Below, piece after piece: positions 1-10,188 of a stretch of 64,000 bases of DNA. Both the position numbers and the translations under genes were made by a program. The stretch lies in assembly GCA_963920575.1 (NCBI GenBank), contig OY986970.1:19416170-19480169 (forward strand), read 5' to 3'. Position 1 is the first letter of the stretch. Each line of letters starts with the position of its first letter. This stretch comes from Narthecium ossifragum (Eukaryota; Streptophyta; Magnoliopsida; Dioscoreales; Nartheciaceae). The notes below the pieces were generated by a model. That model was given only the letters and a program-made list of their open reading frames with translations. It was not told where the DNA came from and made no database searches.

Positions 1-2142
1 CATATGTCCCTCAGAGGCCTCAAAAGCCTCCGGAAGTCGACGCGCCGCCAAGACATGATCCAGCTGGAACCACCGAGGAAGAGCCGACGCCTTCACCTGC
101 AAACGCAACCCGGATAGGAGTGAGCAATAAGCTTAGTAGGCTTCTACAAAGTTACGGGTTCTGTTTCATTTCTAAGGGAAACTCACGTTACGTCCATCAC
201 CTACCCCAGGGCACGCACTCTGTGACCTCAACTGTCAACAACCGTCCCTTTCAACCACCAAGCGTCAAGCGCTGAACAACAAAGGGTTAGGACCCAGGGC
301 AGCACGTAACTTCCCTTAACACGGATACTGAGCATGAGACGAGAACTCTGGGCGACCTCAATACCTCAAACAACAGATAGTAGCCAACTAGGCCCATCCT
401 CGAGAATACAGAGATTTGGCATAACAATCACGCCCTAGTCCTTGCTACACAGCCACGGTCCTAGAGCTAGATCCGAGCTACCCGAGAGCCTCGGATTGGC
501 GAAGACCCTATTCACCCGCACCCTAGCCTTATGCTCTAATGCAAACAAGATGCATGCAATGCTCAAGCACAGATAAAGAGATATAGGCATGCAACAATAT
601 GACAACAATTATACAGGGCTAGGCATAGCCTATAGCTAGCCAAAGGGGTGAGCATAGCAAGGGTCTCAAATACAGATAAGCTATACTAACAATACAATGA
701 TTAGAGTAAAGCGATAAACACATATATAAAATAGTCTTCAGTGCTCTCCGGCACCTGACAGACTAAGGTTGTCGCGCCCGACCCGTGAAAGCCCAACCGG
801 GCCGGGCGACGCGAACCGAAACCTAACAAACCGCAGAAAATATTGGCGAGGGTTCCCTCTAACCTATTGGTCTCCCTAAGAATTCATCAAACACCCCCAA
901 TTTAAAAGACATACTTAAAATATACAAACCTCGAATCTCAGATTAGAAAACCCAAGTGAATTTAATATACATATCCTCGGAGAGGGTAAGATTCAAATAC
1001 AACATTTATACTCCCGTAGGAGACTAACTAACATAGGGTAGAAAAAAACTGTAAAAGATCACCACCTCTCAGACTCCGCCTGGCGCCACCACACCGCAGA
1101 CCAACTGCCGGGTAGGGACCACCAAAGAGGAGCGAACGCCTGCACCTGCAAACGCAGCTTGGGTAGGAGTGAGCACTAAGTTTAGTAGGGTTCTACAGTA
1201 CGACACACAGAAGGAAGAGGGAAACGCAACAGTGTCGCCCTCAAGTAGGACCTGGGTGTATACAGGGGTCCCATAACCCCACCGTGTGTCCTTGAGGCCC
1301 ACGATCATGGTCTTCCAGCCGGGCTGGTCACATGTCAGGTCACACTCAGTAGCAGGAAACAACACTGCTGACTCTCAACAGGATACAAAACACTGTTTGG
1401 TGCGAATAGACACCACTGAGTAGGCAACTCCACTACTCAAGAGTTTAAGAACACCGGACACCGCCTACACCTCAGATCCGACTCAAGGCCGACACGACCT
1501 CTATAATCACCAAGCAACAAGTGTACCAGTCATCTAAGCATATCATCAAGTTTGACTGGACACCACAATTCGAACCGAGTCTAAACTACCCAACCCCGGT
1601 CCTAGGGCTAAGTCCGAGCTTCCAGCCTCGGGATGGCGACCCACAGATCACCCACGCCCTAACTAATGCAACTAATGCACAACAGAGAATGCATGCTATG
1701 AACATACACAGATAGGAGATAAGCATGAAACAGTATGTTAAAGCAGCATATAAGTCTGACCGGATCGCTGCAGCGGTACTACCAACCACTGCCAGCCGAT
1801 CCGCAGTGGGTCCCGGCATTACGATGGTACCCCGACCGTCAACCGCGGACTTCTGCAACGGGAAGCAACCCCGAAAACGACGATGAACAGTAAAATATAA
1901 TATTATATGTTTCGAACATATAATATTATTTAAAACACCAAAAAGTTCTCTACCTAGAGCTAATTGATCTCGTCGATTGGACGTCCAAACGACGACGGAT
2001 TCGAGATCCAACTTAGACTCCAGTAGACCAACATCCCGGGATCAACATATCCAAAATCCAGAAACATCCAACGGCTAGATTAACGGAAAAACACTAATCA
2101 AAATCGCTAAAATAGTCAATAAAACCCCATCAGTCCGCTTTG

Positions 2143-2210
2143 GGATCGATCCGGAATATTTGGATCGATCCAGAAAATATTGGATCGATCCGAAACATTT
2201 GGATCGATCC
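2143..2210. repeat. GGATCGATCC palindrome array, 4 copies at 19-20 bp
   Basis: The perfect 10-bp palindrome GGATCGATCC starts at 2143, 2162, 2182 and 2201. The spacers are A/T-rich (for example GGAATATTT). The array lies inside the solo LTR. Confidence 0.9.
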
Positions 2211-2963
2211 GAACAGCTTCATACCAGCTTCAGATCAGTCTCATCGCAGGTCACGAGAAACATCACAAAAATTCGTAGAAAAATCAGAAAAATACGAAAT
2301 AAGCTGGAATGAAAAGATAACTCAGAGATCTACAACTCTTATGTTCATCATAAGTCAATATCATGCTTGTACAAACCGAAAAACGCACCGTAAACCGGCT
2401 ATTCCTCAAGAATAGAGAAACCGGAAAAATCTGAGTTTAACATGCTTAAATCCTACTAAAATCTCAACCAAAGCTTATGAAACTTAAACCAGAAATTATA
2501 CTAAGCAAGATGAAGCCAACAACACAAAGAACAACAAGATCTAAAGGTTAGATCAAGAGAACACCCCTAATCTAACTCAAGTAGATAGAAACCTACCGGA
2601 AACACACTCCTCGGCTGATTCCCCGCAAACAAGTCACCAATAAGGTTTCAAACCACACCAGGGATGTTCCTCACGCCGTCACGGTTCCAACGAGCCTTCA
2701 AACGCTCAAAACGATGGCCGGAAGAGGGAGAACGAAGAAGAAGAAGTGGTTGCCGGGAAAAACAGAGGAAGCAGAGCTTGCGGGAAGAAGAAAGAAGAAG
2801 GAAGAAGAAGGAAGAGGAAGGAGAAGGAGAAGAGAAAGAAAGGGGAAGGGGAAAGCCGGGAAAGGAGGGGAAAAGGGGAAGGAGGGGAGGGAAAGTCCTC
2901 CCCTTCTGACAGGAGAGAGCGACGGCCGCCTCGCAAAGGAAGACACCGACCTGCTACAGTTCC

Positions 2964-3034
2964 GGATCGATCCAACACCAAGTTGGATCGATCCAAGACT
3001 GGCTGGATCGATCCAACACTAGTTGGATCGATCC
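2964..3034. repeat. GGATCGATCC palindrome array, 4 copies at 20-21 bp
   Basis: The same palindrome starts at 2964, 2985, 3005 and 3025. The array lies about 160-230 bp inside the 5' end of the solo LTR (read on the minus strand), the position occupied by the AGATCGATCT array in the Tekay element's LTRs. It is followed (minus direction) by the long polypyrimidine tract. Confidence 0.9.
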
Positions 3035-3818
3035 ACAGGTCAAAAACCTCATAAACGGATCTAGTCGAACACAATTATCAATTAGAGGCTGTGTGTGCAC
3101 ACGCGGGTGTGAAACAAACCGACAAATCGTGATTTACCAAATTGCCCTTGTGGTCTACAACGAGCCACAGGGGTAGAGGGGCAGGTCCTCACAAAGGTTC
3201 CATATTTACCCCGCATGTAACTAGCCAACGGCCAAGCAACAACAACAAAGCTAATTTCGGCATTACAACGGCGTCCACAGCCGTCAACTAAAATTGCTAC
3301 AAGGGGATACAACCCCGGCCAAGCCAACAAGCCACACATACAAGATATATAATCTACCAGTACAACGGGTTATGCCTTCGGCGCACGCCGGCAATCAGCG
3401 GGGCTATTAATCAAAGCAGTAAAACTATTCTAAGCATGCAGGGCACACCTCCGGCCCGTTTATACTAAACATTCCCTGGGGTCGTCACTCCTCCGGTTAC
3501 CCATAAAGCAATAAAGCATTCACAAACTACACACACACACATATATATAGCATGCTTATCGAGAAACTGCTTGAAAAACAGTAAAAATTGGTAAACCGAT
3601 TCAAAATACAACTTACGGCGTAATCCGGGGATAAACCGGTCAAAATCCCGATTAAAATATTATAATAATCCTTACCTATCATCGGGAAAGCCACACAAGA
3701 AATTCGGGTCGAAAAGAAACCGAAAACATCAAATTTGGATCAATTATACAAATCAACATATAAATGATCGACCCAAGATGATCAATCATTTACATGGGTG
3801 ATCACTGTCAAGGAGAGG

Positions 3819-4130
3819 TGATCGATCTTCCCTTCCAAGGAAGATCGATCCTCCTTAAGAGTGTTCCCTGCCTGGGAAGGAGAGATCGATCTTCTTGTGT
3901 TCCCTGCCTGGGAAGGAGAGATCAATCTTCTTTCATAAGAAGATCGATCTTCCTTAAGATGGTGCTCTGCCTAGGGAAGAAGGATCGATCTTCTGGAAGA
4001 TCTTCCTCAAACACACCCTCTGTCAAGATAAATGATCGATCTTTCCTTACAAGTAAGATCGATCATCCTTAGACGAGACAGAACACTTCAATGGAAGTGA
4101 TCGATCATTTTCTCCAAATGATTGATCCTT
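3819..4130. repeat. Irregular cluster of GATCGATC palindromes
   Basis: At least eight GATCGAT(C/T) sites occur in about 310 bp of the outer minus-strand LTR, often as inverted pairs that could form hairpins (for example around 3837-3855, AAGGAAGATCGATCCTCCTT). Spacing is irregular, unlike the phased arrays elsewhere. Confidence 0.75.
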
Positions 4131-5127
4131 CATAGTTGGCAGGGAAGAGTGAATAATGCATGAGATCCAATTTCTTGGATTTAACCTATCAAAACGTATC
4201 GAAATCAAACCAAACTTGGTAGGCATGTGCAATTGGATCTGGGGAATCTAATGACACTAAGAAATCCAACTTTGGATGATCAAATCTGCCGAATTAAATC
4301 AAATGGCCCGAAAGTCAACGAAACCGACGAAAAACTGAATTTGTTGGATTTGATCTATCAAACAGCGATGGAATCCATTCAAACTTTACAGGAAGGTCTA
4401 TTTGATGGTGGGGAATTCAATCATATAATTAAAACCAAACTCATATCGTGAAAAATCAGATCTGAGTTTGACCCCATCGAAAAACCGACAAAAATACGGA
4501 ATCCGTCCGAACTAATACAGAACTGAAACCATAGCTAGGTTCTAAACATGCTAGGGGTACAAGAATACCAAAATCATAGCATTCTAATACACATAATAGC
4601 CACAAATCACAAAAAGGTGATCTTAGGGCTACCAACTCATAGGAATTGGGTAGAAACACCTACTTGTAACAACAAGCAGGCGATCTACGAGATCCTCAAC
4701 TCCGATCGCCGCGGATCCACGCCGAAAAGCCGCAGTCAGAACTCCACACCGGCAGCAACGCAGGAGAGTGGAAGAGAGAAAGAGAAAGAAAGAGAAGAGA
4801 GAGAGAATAGAGAAGGGTTTAAATAGAAAGCTGGAATCGATCACAGCCGTCCATTTCGATCTATCCCGATCGAGCTCCGATCTTCCGATCGGAGGCGTCC
4901 TTAAGGTTCTAATCAAACACATACATCAATTAAAGGCAGTGTGTGCAACGCGGGTGTGAAATCGACTGTCAGAGAGCAAATTTACTAAAATGTCACTGGG
5001 TCAAAAACAATGATGCGATCAACCGATCGCATCCCATGGCCAACCGAGCCAAACCACAAAACCGGACCCTCGACCTAACGTGGTCAGACCGGGTTGGAGG
5101 TACGGGTCCTCACACCGAGGGTTCACC

Positions 5128-5225
5128 CGAGTTGGTCTGAGTGGCCACTCGGACAATTGGAATGAAGCCCAAGGTTCGAATATGCAGAATCACAATCCGC
5201 AAACCTTGGGGAAGAAAAAAATATA
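5128..5225 (+). repeat. tRNA-derived SINE-like repeat
   Basis: A box-A-like stretch TTGGTCTGAGTGG (from 5132) is followed about 40 bp later by a box-B-like GGTTCGAAT (5173-5181), the order and spacing of an RNA polymerase III promoter in plant SINE heads. The unit ends near an A-rich run (GAAGAAAAAAATATAAA). No second copy is visible in the window, so the 3' end and any target duplication are uncertain. Confidence 0.4.
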
Positions 5226-5279
5226 AATTTATAAAATTTTTTGTAAACCTCAAGTTATCCTTTACAGTAAAATAATCGA

Positions 5280-5967
5280 GCTTATTTTATACTTGCATAT
5301 GTGTATCAATCCATGGACAATACAAATGCATTGCATAGCTTCAAGATGAATGGAGAAGACATATGCTTAGTAGATAGTGCAACATCACATATCATTCTTT
5401 GGGAGAAGGAATATTTCTGTTACTTGATATTAGCTGTTGAGGCTAATTTAAGCATAATATCAGGCACTTCAAATGTAATTGAAGGCTCCAGAAAAGCCGT
5501 TGTGGTACTACCAAGAGGTACAAAGCTCTATATTGAAGATGCCTTATATTCAATAGGATTCAGAAGAAATCTTCTTAGTTTCAAAGATTTCTGCTGCAAT
5601 TGATATCATATTGAAACTACAAATGAAGGTAATATTGTGAGGATCCCCTCAAGGGGGGTGGATTGTTTGGATCCGACATCTTGACGGTGGTATTCGCCTT
5701 GAAGGTATCTGGCTAAGTCGGATGACCGAGTAAACAATCTCACAACGCCTGAGTGTGAATCGGGAACATATCCATATGTACGTTAATCGCCTTCTATAAT
5801 ACAACGTTTTAAGTGTGCTTGCCTTCGAGTGGTCCTGGGATGGGTGCTTTTTATGCTCTTGCATGATCATCTTGGTCATCCAGGTTCTACAATGATCCAT
5901 CGAATTATTGAAAATTCGCATGGGCATCCATAAAAGAATTAGAAGATTCTTTCTTCAAGTGATCAAG
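5280..5967 (+). pseudogene. Ty1/Copia polyprotein remnant (protease and GAG-pre-integrase)
   Basis: The reading frame at 5301-5603 resembles the retropepsin region of plant Copia polyproteins: a DSA active-site-like motif (LVDSATSHIIL), then ISGTSNVIEG and a conserved end, ALYSIGFRRNLLSFKD. The match resumes at about 5850-5960 with DHLGHPGSTMIHRIIEN and GHP-K-N-K-I, the GAG-pre-integrase domain, now with stop codons. The intervening stretch 5641-5845 matches neither domain and may be an insertion or a rearranged piece. Reverse transcriptase and integrase are absent. The fragment is cut off at 5967 by a minus-strand LTR. Confidence 0.75.
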
Positions 5968-6033
5968 TGTCACACACCAACCCATAAAACCCATCCAGAT
6001 CGAGGCATGAGCGAACTAATGCTACATCCTACC
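5968..6033 (-). mobile_element. Left end of a minus-strand type-B LTR split by the Tekay element
   Basis: The sequence starts TGTCACACACCAACCCAT and continues with AAACCCATCCAGATCGAGG, matching the end block of type-B LTRs at 43407 (reverse complement) and 46851. It is interrupted at 6033/6034 by the complete Tekay element, whose CTACC target duplication is the last five bases here. The rest of this LTR resumes after 15756. Confidence 0.75.
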
Positions 6034-8423
6034 TGTGAGGACCTGTCCCTCTACCCCTGTGGCTCGCTGTAGACCGCAAGGGCAATTTGGTAAATTGTGC
6101 CTTGTTGGTTTGTTTCACACCCGAGTGTGCACACACTGGCCTTGTCTGTGTTCGTGTTTGTTTAGAATGGCTAGGTGAACCCGAGATCGGAAGATCTGAG
6201 CTTGGGCTTGTGTTTTAGCCCAAGTTTGCCTTTCTGAGTAAAGGAGATCGATCTGGATGGCTAGGGAGATCGATATGGATTGCAAAGGAGATCAATCTGG
6301 ATTTCAAGGAGATCGATCTGGATTGCAAAGGAGATCGATCTCACATGCTCTGGAGATCGATCAGGCTCGAGTCGGTGCTTTCTTTCTCTTTCGCGAGGAC
6401 GGTCGTCGGCCGTCGCTCTCTCCTGTCAGAGAGGGAAGACTTCCCCTCCCCTCTCCCAGCTTTCCCCCATTTTCTCTGGCTTTCCCCAGGCTTTTCCTCC
6501 CTTTTCTTCCCTTCCCTTCCCTTTTCTTCTTCTTCTTTTCTTCTCTTCTTCCCGCGCTGCTCTGCTTCTTCCCTGTACCGCCGGCGAACTTCTTCTCCTC
6601 CGTTCTCCCTCCTCCGACCATCTTTTCCGGCGTTCTAAGGCTCGTTGGATTCGTGACAACGAGAGAAAGATCCCTGAAGTTGTTTGGAGGCTTGTTGGTG
6701 ATCAAATCGCGGGGAATCAGCCGAGGAAAGCGCAGCTAGGTAGGGTTATACCTACTGGTGTTCTTTTCGGGTTTTCTTGAGATCTAGCCGTTGGATCTTG
6801 TTGATCCTTGCTTTGTTGGTTTCCTTATACCTGTTAAAATTACTGATTTAAGTTTCATGTTAATCAGTTGAGATTTGAGTAGGTTTTATGCATGATTAGT
6901 CTCGGATTTCAGGTTTTCTGCTGTTCTTGAGAAACAGCCGGCTTGCGGCGAGTTTTCCGGCCGGCGTGTACGTGATCTTGAGTTTTCATAAACATAATAG
7001 TTGTAGATCTATTCGTTAGCTTTCCATTCCATCTTGTTTCGTAATTGTCCGATGTTTCTACAAATTGTTATGAATTTTTTCCTGGAGGGCTGCGTTGCAG
7101 CAATTGATGGGTGAGTTAGTTTGATTAACGTTTTTGATTAGCGTTTTCCCGTTAATCCAACCGTGGGATGATTATGAATTTTGGATATGATGATCCTGAT
7201 AATACACCTACTGGTGGTTAAGTTGGATCTTGAATCCAACGTCGTTTGGACATCGGATCGACGGGATCAATTAGCTCCTAAGTAGAGGATTTGAGGGTTT
7301 TGAATATAATATTATATTTCAGAATATTATATTATATTGTTTGTTGGTCATCATCGTTTTCGGGGTTGCTTCCCGTTGCAGGAGTTCACGGTTAACGGTC
7401 GTGGTACCGTCGTAATGCCGGGACCCGCTGCGGATCGGCTGGCATCGGTTGGTAGTACCGCTGTAGCGATCCAGTTGACTTGTATGCTATCTTTGACATA
7501 TTGTTGCATGCCTATCACTTGTTTGTGTATGTCATAGCATGCATCGTTGAATTGTGCATTAGTTGCATTGGTTAGGGCGTGGGTGATCTTTGGGTCGCCG
7601 TCCCGAGGCTGGAAGCTTGGACTTAGCCCTAGGACCAGGGTTGGGCTGTTAGGACCCGGTTTGATTTGTGATGTTCTAGTCGTTTCGATGATAGGCTTAG
7701 ATGACTGGTACACTTGTGACTTGATGATTGTAGTGGTCGTGTCGGCCTTGAGTCGGATGCTGAGGTGTAGCCGGTGTCCAACTGTGCAGACCCTGGGGTA
7801 GAGGAGTTGCCTACCCAGCGGTGCCTTTTTCCCGCCTGCAGTGCCGTTCCCTGCAGTTGTGTGTCGCCAGTGTTGTTCCTTCTACTGAGTGCTGCTCCTG
7901 GGCCTCAGGGACACGCGGTGGGGTTATGGGACCCATGTATACACCCAGATCCTACTTGAGGGCGACACTGTTGCGTTTCCCTCTTCCTTCTGTGTGTCGT
8001 AGTGTAGATCCCTACTGAGCTTAGTGCTCACTCCTACCCGGGCTGCGTTTTGCAGGTGCAGGCGTCAGTTCTTCTTCTGTGGCCCCTACCGGGCAGTTGG
8101 TCGGCTGTGCGGCGGCGCCTGGTGGATCTTGAGAGGTGGCGATATTTACTGCTTTTACCCTTTTGTTAGTTAGTCTCCTACGGGAGTGATGTTGTATTTG
8201 AATCTTCCCCTCTCCGAGGATTTGTATATTAAATCTCTTTGAGTTTTAAATCTGTGGTTCGAGGCTTCATTATTATATTGTCTTTTAATTGGGGGTTTTT
8301 GATGATTTGCTAAGGAGACCAATAGGTTAGAGGGAACCCTCGCCAGCTTTGTTTTCCGCATTTTGGTATGTTCCGGTTCGCGTCGCCCGGCCCGGTTGGG
8401 CTTTCGCTGGTCGGGGCGTGACA
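6034..8423 (+). repeat. 5' LTR of the Tekay-type element
   Basis: It begins TGTGAGGACC and ends GGGGCGTGACA. In order it contains the conserved terminal module (about 6079-6135), an inverted repeat CTTGGGCT...AGCCCAAG near 6203-6226, a phased AGATCGATCT array (6243-6361), a long CT-rich tract (about 6415-6620), an AT-rich inverted block (ATAATATTATAT near 7300-7335), and the conserved CTCACTCCTACCC module ending in TTTTGCAGGTGCAGG (about 8028-8064). No clear TATA box was found. Confidence 0.95.
6243..6365. repeat. Phased AGATCGATCT array, 6 units of about 22 bp
   Basis: GGAGATCGATCT-like sites start at 6243, 6265, 6287, 6308, 6330 and 6352, so spacing is 22, 22, 21, 22 and 22 bp. The core AGATCGATCT is a perfect palindrome; two units carry one substitution in it. 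The regular spacing is close to two helical turns. Confidence 0.92.
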
Positions 8424-8426
8424 GCT

Positions 8427-8438
8427 TGGTATCAGAGC
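8427..8438 (+). promoter_or_regulatory. Primer-binding site for tRNA-iMet
   Basis: TGGTATCAGAGC lies three bases after the 5' LTR and is complementary to the 3' end of plant initiator methionine tRNA, the usual minus-strand primer of plant LTR retrotransposons. The reverse complement of the same site occurs at 59778-59789. Confidence 0.95.
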
Positions 8439-8624
8439 ATAGGTTGTAGGTCCCAGGGTTTAGGATCAGGATTCGGTTGAGATTGAGCGTGGAATGGGTT
8501 AGTTCTATGTCTAGAACATCCGTGCATGCTCATTTTGATGTGTTGTGTTTTTCCGCTTTATGTGGTGCTGCTTTGTCTTGGGTTTCTGACGAGTGAACGC
8601 TCGTTGTCGTTGGTGATTGCACAG

Positions 8625-9845
8625 ATGTCGGGAGCTCGAGTCTGACCTACGGTTGTTGGTCGAGGTGGGGCACGACCTGGTCGGCCCGCCCAACCAGACG
8701 GGGTAGCACCTGTCAGGACGGTCAGAGCTCGACGGACTGGACCATCACCAGCGACGGTTGCGGTCGCACGGGAGGAGGCTCCTCTCGCCGAGGAGGGGAT
8801 CCTTGCTCCGGTCGACGGGCGGGCCGCGGCAGCGGTCATGATGGACTTCTAGCGGCTGAACCCGCCTAGGTTCAGTGGTGAGACTGGAGATCCGACCACG
8901 GCAGACGGCTGGCTCCGAGGAGTCACGCGCGTTCTCGACGCTCTCTTCGTCGGGGATGACCGGATTCGGGTCACCCTCGCGGCGTTCCAGCTTGATGGTG
9001 ACGCCCTTGACTGGTGGTGCACTGCCCAGCACACCAGTGGCGGAGAGGAGTCGACGTGGGAGGAGTTCAGGGCGTTGTTCTTGGACGCGTACTTCCCGGA
9101 GAGTACGCGTGACGCCTTGTCTCGCGAGTACTAGTCCCTCTTGCAGGGTATTCGCACTGTTCAGCAGTATGCCAACCGGTTTACGCACTTGGTCCGTTTC
9201 GCGGGGGCAGTGGCAGCAGATCCAGTGGCCAGGGCACGGCAGTTTGAGTGGGGTCTTCGTCCAGAGATCAGGCGCCAGACGTGTTCCCACCGCTTCCAGA
9301 CGTACACAGCAGTTCTGAACTGCGCCTTAGTTGTGGAGGCGCAGTCGCAGGACGAGAGACGCCGGGCAGTTCCACCGGCAGTCTCTACCATCTCACAACA
9401 GCAGAGGCCCCAGTTCAGAGGGGGATTCGGCAGAGGGAACCCGCGGCGTCAGCGACGCTTTCAGCAGCGGTCGCAGCACCCGCAGCAGTTCCAGGCACAG
9501 TTGCCGAGTCCGCCAGGCCAGTTTCTCCTGACGGCTGGGCCGTCTGGGTAGGCTCCGTCAGGGGGAGGCCAGGGTCAGCAGCCTGGCGGCGCGCCAGCCA
9601 CTTGTTTCCAGTGCGGGCAGCCGGGACAATTCCGTCAGAACTGTCCCATGCGAGAGGCGCAGAGCGCTGTGCCGCAGGGCAGTAGAGGCGGGGGGTACGG
9701 TGCTTGGCAGGGGAGCGGTGGTGGTCGTGGGTCAGGGGCTGGACCGAGCCGCTCCAGAGGTGGAGGTGGCCAGCGGGGGCGTGTGTTTGCTCTTCCAGGG
9801 CGTGAGCAGCCGGATACTGTTCAGCTTTACCAGCCGTACCAGTAG
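8625..9845 (+). pseudogene. GAG region of the Tekay-type element
   Basis: The capsid-type protein would start at ATG 8625. The retrotransposon GAG signature is recognisable at about 8850-9330 (RLNPPRFSG, DALDWW, FLDAYFPES and QYANRFTHL-type motifs), followed by a Gln/Arg-rich tail. A CCHC zinc knuckle lies at 9603-9647 (CFQCGQPG...NC), but the metal-binding His is replaced by Gln (codon CAA at 9627-9629). In-frame stops are TGA 8643, TAG 8850, TAG 9132, TAG 9549 and TAG 9843, all on one frame with clear homology on both sides. GAG would package the RNA into virus-like particles in the cytoplasm; this copy cannot. Confidence 0.88.
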
Positions 9846-10188
9846 CCGCAGCAGTATCAGCAGGCAGCGGCAGAGCCAACCGTCCTCAGAGGTATCTTTC
9901 AGCTTTCTAGTTCTTTAGTAGATATGCTGATAGACTCTGGGGCATCTCATTCCTATATTGCTAGCATGTGTGTGGCATCGCTAGGATTAGAGACGAGTTG
10001 ACTAGAGGTAGCACAGTCTGTAGATTCACCGATCGGAGGCACAGTCAGGGTAGACCGGGTCTGCCGTTCTTGTTCTTTGGAGGTTGGTGGCCTCCGTGTC
10101 TGTCTAGACCTGTGGGTGCTAGACATGACGGGCTTCGATGTGATACTCGGTATGGACTGGTTAGCAGCATACCGAGCTATCATCGACA
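9846..10188 (+). pseudogene. Aspartic protease region of the Tekay-type element
   Basis: The protease active-site motif LIDSGASHSYIA lies at about 9925-9960 and the second conserved region, GFDVILGMDWL, near 10134-10166. The frame continues that of GAG, with one more stop (TGA 9999). Near 10180-10190 the coding frame shifts by one base, so protease and reverse transcriptase are out of frame. In the family this enzyme cleaves the polyprotein; the DSG motif itself is intact here. Confidence 0.85.

Larger units (their letters stand above)
770..3193 (-). mobile_element. Solo LTR (type A, Tekay-like), TSD AAGGT
   Basis: The segment begins TGTCGCGCCCGACC and ends GTCCTCACA, the reverse complement of the LTR ends of the complete element at 6034-15751. 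It is flanked by perfect 5-bp direct repeats AAGGT at 765-769 and 3194-3198. No primer site, polypurine tract or coding region accompanies it, so it is a solo LTR, normally the product of recombination between the two LTRs of one element. It interrupts an older minus-strand LTR. It carries two GGATCGATCC arrays (2143-2210 and 2964-3034) and a long purine/pyrimidine tract (about 2750-2900) that produces spurious Lys/Arg/Glu-rich and Phe/Ser-rich reading frames. Confidence 0.93.
1..5114 (-). mobile_element. Minus-strand LTR, cut by window start and split by a nested solo LTR
   Basis: Positions 1-769 and 3199-5114 read as one long LTR in minus orientation. The right edge at 5114 ends in CCTCACA, the reverse complement of the TGTGAGG start shared by the other long LTRs here. 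Next to it is the conserved terminal module (about 4939-4990) with the TTTCACACCCGCGT motif in reverse. The conserved internal module, a reverse CTCACTCCTACCC block, lies near 104-130. Palindromic GATCGATC-type sites are scattered between about 3819 and 4130. The lower edge is outside the window, so it cannot be said whether this is a solo LTR or part of a whole element. No coding sequence was seen. Confidence 0.7.

Noticed and set aside
2664..3074. Overlapping long reading frames rich in Lys/Arg/Glu or Phe/Ser/Pro
   Set aside because: They come from a purine/pyrimidine tract inside a solo LTR. The same artefact appears at 6257-6780 and 13584-14107 in LTRs of the Tekay element.
6243..6365. 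CRISPR-like array
   Set aside because: Units are about 22 bp with no distinct spacers, in a plant LTR. No cas genes are present.
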